This document shows, piece after piece, positions 8,183 through 15,812 of a stretch of 35,839 nucleotides of DNA; position 1 is the first letter of the stretch; each line of letters begins with the position of its first letter. The notes under the pieces were generated by a model. It worked only from the letters and a program-made list of their open reading frames with translations. It did not search any database and was not told the DNA's origin. The position numbers were made by a program, and so were the translations under genes. The stretch is from Candidatus Hydrogenedentota bacterium (GTDB lineage: Bacteria; Hydrogenedentota; Hydrogenedentia; Hydrogenedentales; CAITNO01): the NCBI GenBank assembly GCA_012730105.1, contig JAAYBJ010000027.1:1-35839 (forward strand), given 5' to 3'.

Positions 8183-8912
8183 GGAAGACCTCTCCTGTAC
8201 AGGTTTCTCAACACCTAAGAGAAAAGCAATGATAAAACATGCCCGCGTCTGAATGCGACTTTTTCGGACGTTTCCGCGCTCCAAGGACACGCTATCCACC
8301 CCGGACACCCGGTGTTCGCAAATGCACGATTCCCGCCACGCTTTCGCCCAACGCTATGATAGGAGCACCAACTGCCTGGCACATACAAAACGGGGCTACC
8401 GAATGTTCTTCAACGGCCCCATATCTTGGGGTAGATACATCCGGGCTCCCGGAAAGAGGCTGTGGATAACTTTCTTGAAAACCCGTTGAAATGATCTCCT
8501 TTAATGGTCGTCACTATGCCACCCCTGTGGAAAAGGTTTACATTTACCCGCCTATCTTCTTTATTCCAAACAACATGCATTCAAAAGAGTACAAATGCGG
8601 AGATTTTATGGATTCTAGTTATTCTCCTGAAATGGTCTCAGCCGGATGGGGACAGGTTGTGGATAACTTCTTAAAAGAGGCAACACAATATATAGTTTTT
8701 AACGGCCTACTGCCCCGCCAGCCAGCAGATCCTGTTCTCCATCCAACGCATTTTGTCACTGAAAATCATGATCCGAATTTTGGTGTTAAGACTGCATTCC
8801 AGCTTCAAAAACGGCAATTATTTTATTCTCAGTGCTGAAATGCCCTACCATATCTTTTGTGCGAGCTAAGTTTGCAATATGATGAGGGCGGCCTAAAAGG
8901 AGTTTGCCGAAT
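8183..8912. other. 730-bp non-coding region with DnaA boxes
   Basis: This gap separates the divergent SSS symporter and glpD-dagK genes and is unusually long for this window. It holds the DnaA-box cluster described separately and locally AT-rich stretches (about 8536-8630 and 8676-8702). The one open frame across it (8491-8838, 115 codons) has no family resemblance and overlaps the boxes, so I do not call it. A weak TATGAT (8878-8883) may serve the downstream gene. Confidence 0.6.
8461..8666 (-). promoter_or_regulatory. DnaA-box cluster, candidate oriC or DnaA-regulated site
   Basis: Two perfect consensus DnaA boxes (TTATCCACA, read on the minus strand) occur at 8461-8469 and 8658-8666. A variant TTTTCCACA lies between them at 8526-8534. 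All three point the same way. The two perfect copies share further flanking sequence, TGTGGATAACTT followed by CTT and AAAA with small differences. An AT-rich stretch between the boxes could serve as an unwinding element. No dnaA, dnaN, gyrB or parAB gene is nearby, so the origin call is tentative; DnaA may instead regulate a flanking gene. Confidence 0.45.
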
Positions 8913-11507
8913 ATGCAGCGAGACCTGGCGGCATTGGCAGCAAAACACTATGATGTTCTGGTTATTGGCGGCGGCGTAGCGGGGATCAGCATTGCGCGCG
9001 ATGCGGCGTTGCGGGGTCTTTCAGTGGCGTTGGTGGACAAGGGGGATTTCACGGCGGCCACAACCTCCGCGTCCTCCAAACTAATACACGGAGGTCTTCG
9101 ATATCTTCAAAACCTGGAACTTGGACTGGTCCGGGAATCTCTTCGGGAACGGCGGGTATGGTCGAATATCGCACCGCACATGGTATACCCCCTTACATTT
9201 TTGATGCCATTGTATGGAAAGGGCATTCGCAAGAAGCTGACCCTGGCGCTTGGCCTGACGGCCTATGATCTGCTGGCCTACGACCGAAACCGCCTGGATG
9301 ACCCGGAAAAGTCCATACCGGCGCACCGGACCTTAAACCGCGCCGAAGCCATCGCCCTGGAACCTGGCGTGGAAACGCCCCAGCTAAGCGGCGGTATTAT
9401 CTTTTACGACTACCAGATGCATTCCCCGGAACGTCTCGCCCTTGCCTGCCTGCAGAACGCGGTGGAAGCGGGCGCGCAGGCGGCCAATTACGTGGAAGCC
9501 CGCGAGTTTCTGCGCGAGGAAAACCAGGTGGTTGGCGCCAGGCTGCGCAACAACTGGCGGAACGGCATGGATTTCAATCTGCAGGCTCGAATTACGGTCA
9601 ATGCCACCGGTCCCTGGTCGGATTTGCTTATGGACAACCTGCTGGGAAAACGAAGCGCAAAACGGCTGATCCGTTCCAAAGGCATCCACATTCTGACGAA
9701 ACCGCTGACCCAGGGCCACGCCGTTGCCGCACAGACCGCCAAGGGTCATTTCTTCATTCTCCCCTGGCACGGCTATTCCCTGATCGGCACCACGGACACC
9801 GTGTACCGGGGCGACCCCGATGGTTTCCGGGTCACGGAAAAAGACATCACGGACTTTATCAAAGATATCAACGAGGCCTATCCTTCCGCACAGTTGAAGC
9901 GCTCCGATGTGTTGTTCTTCTACGGCGGATTACGCCCGATTGTGGACCAGACGGCAAACGTCACCGACGACGGGGAATCGGACAAGGATTCTTACAGCGC
10001 CAGCCGGGCGGCGGAAATCGTGGACCATGAAACGGAAAACGGACTCGCGGGCATCATCACGGCCATCGGCGGCAAATGGACCACGTCCCGCGCCCTGGCG
10101 GAACAGGTGGTGGATCTGATCAGCGTGAAACTTGGCGCGCCGCCAACGCCCTGCCGAAGCGACAGCGTTCCCGTGTTCGGCGGCGACACGGGCATCTTCG
10201 CGGAATTTCTCGATCGTGCCCGGGAACGCTACAGTTCCCTTGAACCCGATATTGTGGAACATCTTGCGGCCAACTACGGCAGCCATATGAACGATGTCCT
10301 CCGCCTGGCCGAAGAAAACCCCGCTCTTTATCGCAGGCTGGATTCCTCCCTGCCCAACATTGCGGTGGAGGTCGTCCATGCGGTGCGCCACGAGATGGCG
10401 CTTACCCTGGAGGACGTCCTCTTCCGTCGTACCGGCATGGGCGCCTGCGGACAACCGGTGCCCGCCGTTCTCGACCAGGTCGCTGAGTTGATGACGCCGG
10501 AACTCGAATTGTCGGAGGAGGAACAACGCGTGCAGCGGGAACGGGTATTGATGCGTTATCGTCCCTCCTCCCGTGTCCGCGCGATCGTCAACCCCCGCTC
10601 TTCCGGCGGGCACACCGCGGAACGCTGGCCGGAACTCTCTAAGCGGGTCACGGAAGCCCTGGGCTCTTTTGACACCGTCTTCACCGACGGCCCCATGGCG
10701 GCCTTGCGCCTGACCGCCTCCGCCTTGAAAGACGGTGTGGACCATATCATCGCCGTGGGCGGCGACGGCACGATCAATGAAGTCGTGAACGGCTTCTTCG
10801 ACAAGGGACGGCCGATAAACCCACAGGCGGCACTCAGCATGATCACCAGCGGCACCGGCGCGGATTTCCGGCGCACCTTCGAATTACCCGTGGAAATGTC
10901 GGAACAGGTCAGGCATGTGGTGGAAGGGGAAACCCATGCCATAGACGTGGGCCTGCTGACCTACCGGGATGACGCCACCGGAGGCATGCGCCAGCGGTAC
11001 TTCGATAATGTGGCCAGTTTCGGGCTCAGCGGCGTCGCGGACAAGGCGGTCAACCAACTCACCTTCGCGAAAAACTTCGGCGGCAAATTCGCCTTCCAGT
11101 GGGGCACCCTCAAGGCGCTGTTGAGTTACAACGGCCAGCGGGTGCGGTTGCGGGTCGACGATCATTTTGACGAGGTTCTCGACATCAACACTGTGGCCGT
11201 GTGCAACGGATGCTACTTCGGGGGTGGAATGAAAATCGCCCCGGAAGCCAAAACGGATGATGGCTTGTTTGACATCATCGTGGTCCGCCGGGCCTCGCTG
11301 TTACAGTTTTTGAAAGGATTCCCAGCGCTTTATAAAGGCCGACACCTCGAGAACACGCGGTATGTATTCATGCTTCGCGGCCGCAAGATTACCGCCGAAC
11401 CCGCTGACCCCGCCGATGAAGTGCTGCTGGATGTGGACGGTGAAGCGCCGGGAAGGCTGCCGGCCACGTTCGAGATTGTTCCCAGGGGTCTCCTTCTGCG
11501 ATATTAA
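8913..11507 (+). CDS. Fusion of FAD-dependent glycerol-3-phosphate dehydrogenase (GlpD) and a diacylglycerol kinase
   Basis: This 864-residue protein has two complete enzymes in one chain. Residues 1 to about 525 are GlpD-like: an FAD-binding GGGVAG (19-24), the signature SSKLIHGGLRYL (54-65), TGPW near 230, and the C-terminal helical domain with AVRHEMALTLEDVLFRRT. GlpD oxidises glycerol-3-phosphate to DHAP and passes electrons to quinone at the membrane. Residues about 547-864 form a DAGK/YegS-type lipid kinase: RAIVNPRSSGG at its start, the nucleotide-binding GGDGT (616-620), SGTGADF, and a C-terminal beta-sandwich ending in DVDGEAPG-type sequence. This domain phosphorylates diacylglycerol-like lipids. 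The ATG at 8913 is chosen over an in-frame TTG at 8904 because AAAAGGAG (8895-8902) is too close to the TTG. The AGPS-like gene follows on the same strand, 71 bp on. The frame is continuous through the junction. Confidence 0.93.
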   Translation: MQRDLAALAAKHYDVLVIGGGVAGISIARDAALRGLSVALVDKGDFTAATTSASSKLIHGGLRYLQNLELGLVRESLRERRVWSNIAPHMVYPLTFLMPLYGKGIRKKLTLALGLTAYDLLAYDRNRLDDPEKSIPAHRTLNRAEAIALEPGVETPQLSGGIIFYDYQMHSPERLALACLQNAVEAGAQAANYVEAREFLREENQVVGARLRNNWRNGMDFNLQARITVNATGPWSDLLMDNLLGKRSAKRLIRSKGIHILTKPLTQGHAVAAQTAKGHFFILPWHGYSLIGTTDTVYRGDPDGFRVTEKDITDFIKDINEAYPSAQLKRSDVLFFYGGLRPIVDQTANVTDDGESDKDSYSASRAAEIVDHETENGLAGIITAIGGKWTTSRALAEQVVDLISVKLGAPPTPCRSDSVPVFGGDTGIFAEFLDRARERYSSLEPDIVEHLAANYGSHMNDVLRLAEENPALYRRLDSSLPNIAVEVVHAVRHEMALTLEDVLFRRTGMGACGQPVPAVLDQVAELMTPELELSEEEQRVQRERVLMRYRPSSRVRAIVNPRSSGGHTAERWPELSKRVTEALGSFDTVFTDGPMAALRLTASALKDGVDHIIAVGGDGTINEVVNGFFDKGRPINPQAALSMITSGTGADFRRTFELPVEMSEQVRHVVEGETHAIDVGLLTYRDDATGGMRQRYFDNVASFGLSGVADKAVNQLTFAKNFGGKFAFQWGTLKALLSYNGQRVRLRVDDHFDEVLDINTVAVCNGCYFGGGMKIAPEAKTDDGLFDIIVVRRASLLQFLKGFPALYKGRHLENTRYVFMLRGRKITAEPADPADEVLLDVDGEAPGRLPATFEIVPRGLLLRY

Positions 11508-11578
11508 TGGACCGCCGGGACCCGGCTACACCAGGAATACAAAGGGCGGCAACCCGCCCGCATTATTTGAAAGGTATC

Positions 11579-13216
11579 ATGAACAAGCAAGAGTTACGCT
11601 GGAACGGATGGGGGCGCCACGACGCCCCGGACACACTGGGCGACAAGGCGGAAGGCATTTGGAAATGGCTGGGCGCCTATACGGGGCTGGGCACGCTCCC
11701 GAACACGCCCGCACTGCCGCTGGAACAGGTATCGCTGCCGCCTATACGGTTGACAGACAACCAACTGGGCGACCTGCGTGCAATCACCTCGGAAGAACGG
11801 GTGAAAACCGACACCTATGAACGGGCCTATCACGCGCGCGGCCGCAGTTACCATGACATGCTGTATCTTCGGGCCGGTCGGCTGGAACACGCGCCCGACG
11901 CCGTGATTTATCCCCAGTCAACCGAAGAGGTGGAGGCGCTTGTCACTTATGCCGATCAAAACGCCCTGGCAGTTATCCCCTACGGCGGCGGATCCAGCGT
12001 CGTGGGCGGAGTGACGCCCTTGCTACGGCCGGGCCAGCAAGGCGCCATCACGGTAGATATGGCGCTCATGGACAAGGTCCTCGAGATAGACATGATGACC
12101 ATGACGGCCCATATCCAGGCAGGCATTTACGGCCCGGCCCTGGAAAAGCATCTCCAGGAAAACGGCGTGACTCTCGGGCACTACCCGCAATCTTTCGAGT
12201 ATTCCACACTGGGCGGCTGGATCGCCGCGCGCGGCGCAGGGCATCAGTCCAACCGTTATGGTAAGGCCGAGGACTGGCTGGTTTCAGCCCGCATCGTTAC
12301 ACCCCGGGGCGTCTGGGACACGGAACATTTCCCCAAATCGGCGGCAGGCCCCCAGATGCGCGACTTGACTCCCGGCTCCGAAGGGGCCTTCGGCATCATT
12401 ACGGACGCCTGGGTTCACCTGCATGCCGTTCCGGAGAAGAAGGAATACCGCGCGTACTTTTTTTCCGACTTTGAATCCGGTCTGAAGGGGGTGCGCTCGC
12501 TGCTCCAGGCTGAAGTGCGAACGGCCATGGTACGCCTTTCCGACGCCAACGAAACGTTTTTCTACAGCGTCATGCACGGCGGCGCCGAGGTGGCTGAAAA
12601 CGGGCCCATGGGCTTCTGTCTTATGTTGGTGGGCTTTGAAGGTGGAGCCGATGAAGTGGCCCGCGAGCGCACGCGGGCACACACGATTCTTGCGGATTGC
12701 GGCGGCGCCGACATGGGCGGCGGCATGGGCGAACTCTGGCTAAGCACCCGCTTTGAAACGCCCTATTTGCGCGATCCGATGCTTGACCACGGTCTTGGCG
12801 TGGACACCATGGAAACGGCGACCGACTGGAAACGCCTGCCGCAGCTGCATGCCAATGTCAGCGCGGCGATGGAGGATGCCCTGTCCAAATACAACCCCAA
12901 TCCCGGTTCGCCCGGGATTGCCATGGCCCATGTCAGCCACAGCTACCGTAACGGAGCCAGTCTTTATTTCACTGTCGTTTTTCCCCGTAAACGCGACGCC
13001 GACATCGAGCAATGGTTGGCCATAAAAAAGGCGGTCACGGATGCGATCGTCCTGAATGGCGGCACCATATCCCACCACCATGGCACAGGTACGGATCACC
13101 TGCCCTGGCTTTCACAGGAGAAAGGCCCCCTCGGTCTCAGCATGTTGCAGTCCGTCAAAACGACCTTGGACCCAAAGGCCACCATGAACCCCGGAAAGTT
13201 GGTCGAATTACCCTAA
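11579..13216 (+). CDS. Alkyldihydroxyacetonephosphate synthase-like flavoenzyme (AGPS family)
   Basis: This 545-residue protein belongs to the VAO/PCMH FAD-linked oxidase superfamily and most resembles AGPS, which swaps the acyl chain of acyl-DHAP for a fatty alcohol to create the ether bond of ether lipids. AGPS-like marks are the N-terminal RWNGWG (7-12), the FAD-binding PYGGGSSVVGG, HYPQSFEYSTLGGW (the H-x-P-x-S-x-E-x-S-T-x-G-G-W region), and HHH at 499-501 within ISHHHGTG, matching the catalytic histidine cluster of AGPS. The C-terminus (P-K-x-x-M-N-P-G-K) is common to the oxidase family. The ATG at 11579 is chosen because AGPS proteins begin close to the WNGWG motif and AAAGG lies just upstream. 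An in-frame ATG at 11507 overlaps the previous stop (TAATG). It is probably co-transcribed with the GlpD-kinase fusion. A D-lactate or glycolate oxidase is less likely given the HHH and WNGWG motifs. Confidence 0.87.
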   Translation: MNKQELRWNGWGRHDAPDTLGDKAEGIWKWLGAYTGLGTLPNTPALPLEQVSLPPIRLTDNQLGDLRAITSEERVKTDTYERAYHARGRSYHDMLYLRAGRLEHAPDAVIYPQSTEEVEALVTYADQNALAVIPYGGGSSVVGGVTPLLRPGQQGAITVDMALMDKVLEIDMMTMTAHIQAGIYGPALEKHLQENGVTLGHYPQSFEYSTLGGWIAARGAGHQSNRYGKAEDWLVSARIVTPRGVWDTEHFPKSAAGPQMRDLTPGSEGAFGIITDAWVHLHAVPEKKEYRAYFFSDFESGLKGVRSLLQAEVRTAMVRLSDANETFFYSVMHGGAEVAENGPMGFCLMLVGFEGGADEVARERTRAHTILADCGGADMGGGMGELWLSTRFETPYLRDPMLDHGLGVDTMETATDWKRLPQLHANVSAAMEDALSKYNPNPGSPGIAMAHVSHSYRNGASLYFTVVFPRKRDADIEQWLAIKKAVTDAIVLNGGTISHHHGTGTDHLPWLSQEKGPLGLSMLQSVKTTLDPKATMNPGKLVELP

Positions 13217-13225
13217 AAGCCGCCT

Positions 13226-14194
13226 TCAACCCTCCAAAAGCCTGGAGGACCACTCCCCTCCCTGGTATAACATCAGGGTGCGTTTGATCCCTTCCGGCAG
13301 CACCTCCATGCGGATAAGATGGAAGTGCCTGTTCTCCTCGGCGATCCGGCGGCTCAGCGGCGCGCCGCCGCCAGCGGTAAGGGTATACCGCACCGAGCCA
13401 ATTTTGGCGGAGGCATACCCGTGGATGTGGGCCATGAATACCTCATCCACCGCGTGGTCGCACATAAGTTGATGAAAAGCTTCCGCATTTCTCTTAAATC
13501 CCCTGCGCCGGGTGTCCCCAACGAATTCCGCCTCAAAGAAAGCGGGAGGAATATGGGTAAACACAAACTTGTGTTCATACGCGCCGCCCAGTTCCTTTTC
13601 CAGGAACGCCAGGTCCTCGTCAGTCACACCCTTTGAGGTGCAGTTATTAAAGCCCACAAAAAGGCACCCGTCATGGGAGAAGCTAAATTTATCATCCCCG
13701 TAAAGCGTCTTGAAGGCGGCGTAATCACGTCGGGGCCCCCGCTCATGGTTGCCTGGCACGCAAAACAGGGGCACCGTCTGCAGGTGTTCCTCTACCGGGT
13801 GAACATGATTGCGCAACAGTTCCGAGGCTGTACCGCCGCGGACGATGTCGCCTGTGTGAAAGGCCATGACCGGATCCTGGACGCGTGCGTGCCGATACAG
13901 GGCAGAGGCGATTTTCGTGTTGTTTCGCGTATCTCCGAGAACAATGAAGTTCCAGGGACGCCTCCGGGGCGGTTCCGGAAGCGCCGCCTGCAGCACCTCA
14001 AAGCGATGCCTTTCACAGCCGGTGAGTTTGTCCATTCCAAAGCGGTCACGGACAATATGCGCCGCCTTGATGAACAACAACAGTGCCACGGCGCCGGCCA
14101 GACAGGCAAGCGCAACTAAGAAACCTGCCCGCCAACCGACCCAACCGAGAAGCAGGGCACACGCCAACAGGGCCAACCTTTTTTTTTTCAGCAT
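13226..14194 (-). CDS. Membrane-anchored calcineurin-like metallophosphoesterase
   Basis: This 322-residue protein has two N-terminal hydrophobic segments (about 6-21 and 24-43) followed by a calcineurin-like phosphoesterase domain. Metal-binding motifs appear in order: GDTR (87-90, in place of the more usual G-D-x-H), HTGD (113-116), GNHE (148-151), FTHIPP and AHIHG. Such enzymes hydrolyse phosphomonoesters or diesters with two metal ions. The replacement of the motif-I histidine by arginine may change metal site 1 or substrate choice. The catalytic domain may face the periplasm or cytoplasm; the lysines at the N-terminus (MLKKKR) favour an N-in orientation and, with two helices, a cytoplasmic domain. 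It converges with the AGPS gene with only 9 bp between stops. A lipid-phosphate substrate is possible from context but unproven. Confidence 0.88.
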   Translation of the reverse strand: MLKKKRLALLACALLLGWVGWRAGFLVALACLAGAVALLLFIKAAHIVRDRFGMDKLTGCERHRFEVLQAALPEPPRRRPWNFIVLGDTRNNTKIASALYRHARVQDPVMAFHTGDIVRGGTASELLRNHVHPVEEHLQTVPLFCVPGNHERGPRRDYAAFKTLYGDDKFSFSHDGCLFVGFNNCTSKGVTDEDLAFLEKELGGAYEHKFVFTHIPPAFFEAEFVGDTRRRGFKRNAEAFHQLMCDHAVDEVFMAHIHGYASAKIGSVRYTLTAGGGAPLSRRIAEENRHFHLIRMEVLPEGIKRTLMLYQGGEWSSRLLEG

Positions 14195-14356
14195 AACCGC
14201 TTAACATTCTTTTCTTGCGGCGAATGCCGCCGCGTGAAGGAATAACAATGCAGGCCGGACCGTAAACAGGACCGACCTGCGCCAGCGTAACATCGTATGT
14301 GCGGCGCTCACCTCCCGCCGCCGGAACCGCTTACCAGCCTCTAAAACGCATGGCGT

Positions 14357-14731
14357 TTAGATGCGAAAAATCGGCGTCGATACCAGTTCAAGTTCCAGAA
14401 CTTTGCTGTTATCATCAGGGTCATACAACACCGCGTGCGTGCGGAAAAAATTATACTCGACATTGTAGCTTCTGCCATCCTTGGTCAGTATGTGGTCGAA
14501 ACGCTTGTACGACCAGTTGAAGGCATCCCGGTAAGAGAAGTTGCCGCCGATTTCGACATAATCCTCACCGGTATTGTCGCGGTTAAAGGTCCAGTAATGG
14601 GTGCCAATCATAATGTCGCTGATAACCAGCCATTTACCCACGATGGGCGGATCAATAAGCGGTAACCGGCAACCCGAAGCGCCAAGCAGCACGACCATAA
14701 CCAGTGATGCTAATAATAGTTTTCTTTTCAT
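14357..14731 (-). CDS. Small predicted lipoprotein, lipocalin-like fold possible
   Basis: This 124-residue protein has a type-II signal sequence: basic MKRK, hydrophobic stretch, then the lipobox ASGC with the modified cysteine at residue 21. The mature part is beta-rich with aromatic residues (IVGKWLVISD, YWTFNRDNTGEDYV, NWSYKRFDHILTKDG), a pattern seen in small lipocalin-like or copper-resistance-type lipoproteins. I do not recognise a specific family. The ATG at 14731 has a strong GGAGGTG upstream. An imperfect hairpin (about 14341-14358) overlaps its stop codon. The following 160 bp before the phosphoesterase contain two further hairpins (about 14218-14232 and 14250-14280) without T-runs. 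Confidence 0.75.
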   Translation of the reverse strand: MKRKLLLASLVMVVLLGASGCRLPLIDPPIVGKWLVISDIMIGTHYWTFNRDNTGEDYVEIGGNFSYRDAFNWSYKRFDHILTKDGRSYNVEYNFFRTHAVLYDPDDNSKVLELELVSTPIFRI

Positions 14732-14849
14732 CTCGCACCTCCATTATTTTGGCAAGCAACCGAACAAACCACTCGTCCGGCCCTTGCGATTATTAAAACA
14801 CAATACGTTTAGCCTGTATTTCCGCTCCTGCGCCTGACTTCTTAAGGAC

Positions 14850-15812
14850 TTAAGGCAGTTCAACGCTGTTTTTGGGCACTGATTGCCTGATCAAACGATC
14901 CCGTGCTTCCCGAATACGCGGCTGGTTCGGATCAGCTTCCAGGGATTTGTCGTAGGCGTGCCTCCCTTGTTCCAGATTACCCAGCTGCAGTTGCATCGCG
15001 GCAATAAAATTCCATGTGGCAGCGTTTTCCGGCTCCAGCGCCACCGCGCCGCGCGCGGCGACCAGGGCATCCGAAATACGTCCCGCACGATAGAGCAGGC
15101 GCGCATAGGCGGCATGGTTCGCGGCCGCATCCTCAAACCAGCCCCCGTATCGTTCAAAATCATGCAGGGCCTTTCGCAGCATTACCCGCGTGATGACATC
15201 ATAGGGTTGGGCATCCGCTCCCAGGGCGTCAATCGCAGCGGAAGCATCGGCTATAGATCCTTCACGAACCCTCAATACCTCCCTGCCCAGTTTTGCGCGC
15301 ACGTTCTTCGGGTCAACTGCCAGGGCTCTTTCATAACCGGAGGCGGCCTGCTCGTATAATCCCTCCCGGTGAAACAGATAGGCCTGAAGACTTAGGGTTT
15401 CCCCGTCATCCGGGTTTAGTTTCAACGCCTGTTTAAAAGCATCGAACGCCGGTTGCCTCCCTTGGGGCCCGGACAGCATCCATGCCTCCCCCAGCGCGCG
15501 CCAGTCCTCCGGCCGGTCGGTGCCGGTTGCCCGCCTGGTCCACGCCAGGTTTTCAAGGCATTCGGCGAGCAGGTCGTGGTATCCGAGCGATCTCAATGTT
15601 TCACGATAGGCGCCGCCTCCGTCGGATCCGCCGAGACAGGGATCGCCCATAGATTCAAACTCCCGAAGACGGCCGAGGAGTTGTTCCCGCGAGGCCGCGC
15701 CGTCCGCCGCAGCCCGACCGGGTTCAAGCAATTGTCCCCATGCCGCGGCGCCGCACAAGACGATCCACAACGGCATCAGGATTCTATGACTGGTTTTTCT
15801 TCGAGCGGCCAT
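14850..15812 (-). CDS. Secreted tetratricopeptide-repeat protein
   Basis: This 320-residue protein has an N-terminal signal peptide (basic AARRK, hydrophobic MPLWIVLCGAAAWG, cleavage near AWG-Q). Several TPR units follow, for example AFDAFKQALKLNPDD, EQAASGYERALAVDPKN, SDALVAARGAVALEPEN and LEQGRHAYDKSLEADPNQ. TPR arrays hold protein complexes together; no enzymatic domain is visible. The start at 15812 lies inside the end of hflX (37-bp overlap). A second possible start, an ATG at about 15776, overlaps the hflX stop as TGATG but would remove the positively charged n-region, so I prefer 15812. Either way translation is probably coupled to hflX. It acts in the periplasm or outer envelope. Confidence 0.82.
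   Translation of the reverse strand: MAARRKTSHRILMPLWIVLCGAAAWGQLLEPGRAAADGAASREQLLGRLREFESMGDPCLGGSDGGGAYRETLRSLGYHDLLAECLENLAWTRRATGTDRPEDWRALGEAWMLSGPQGRQPAFDAFKQALKLNPDDGETLSLQAYLFHREGLYEQAASGYERALAVDPKNVRAKLGREVLRVREGSIADASAAIDALGADAQPYDVITRVMLRKALHDFERYGGWFEDAAANHAAYARLLYRAGRISDALVAARGAVALEPENAATWNFIAAMQLQLGNLEQGRHAYDKSLEADPNQPRIREARDRLIRQSVPKNSVELP

Noticed and set aside
8491-8838. Open frame of 115 codons on + in the DnaA-box region
   Set aside because: No convincing ribosome-binding site, no recognisable domain, biased toward aromatic residues, and it runs over two of the DnaA boxes.
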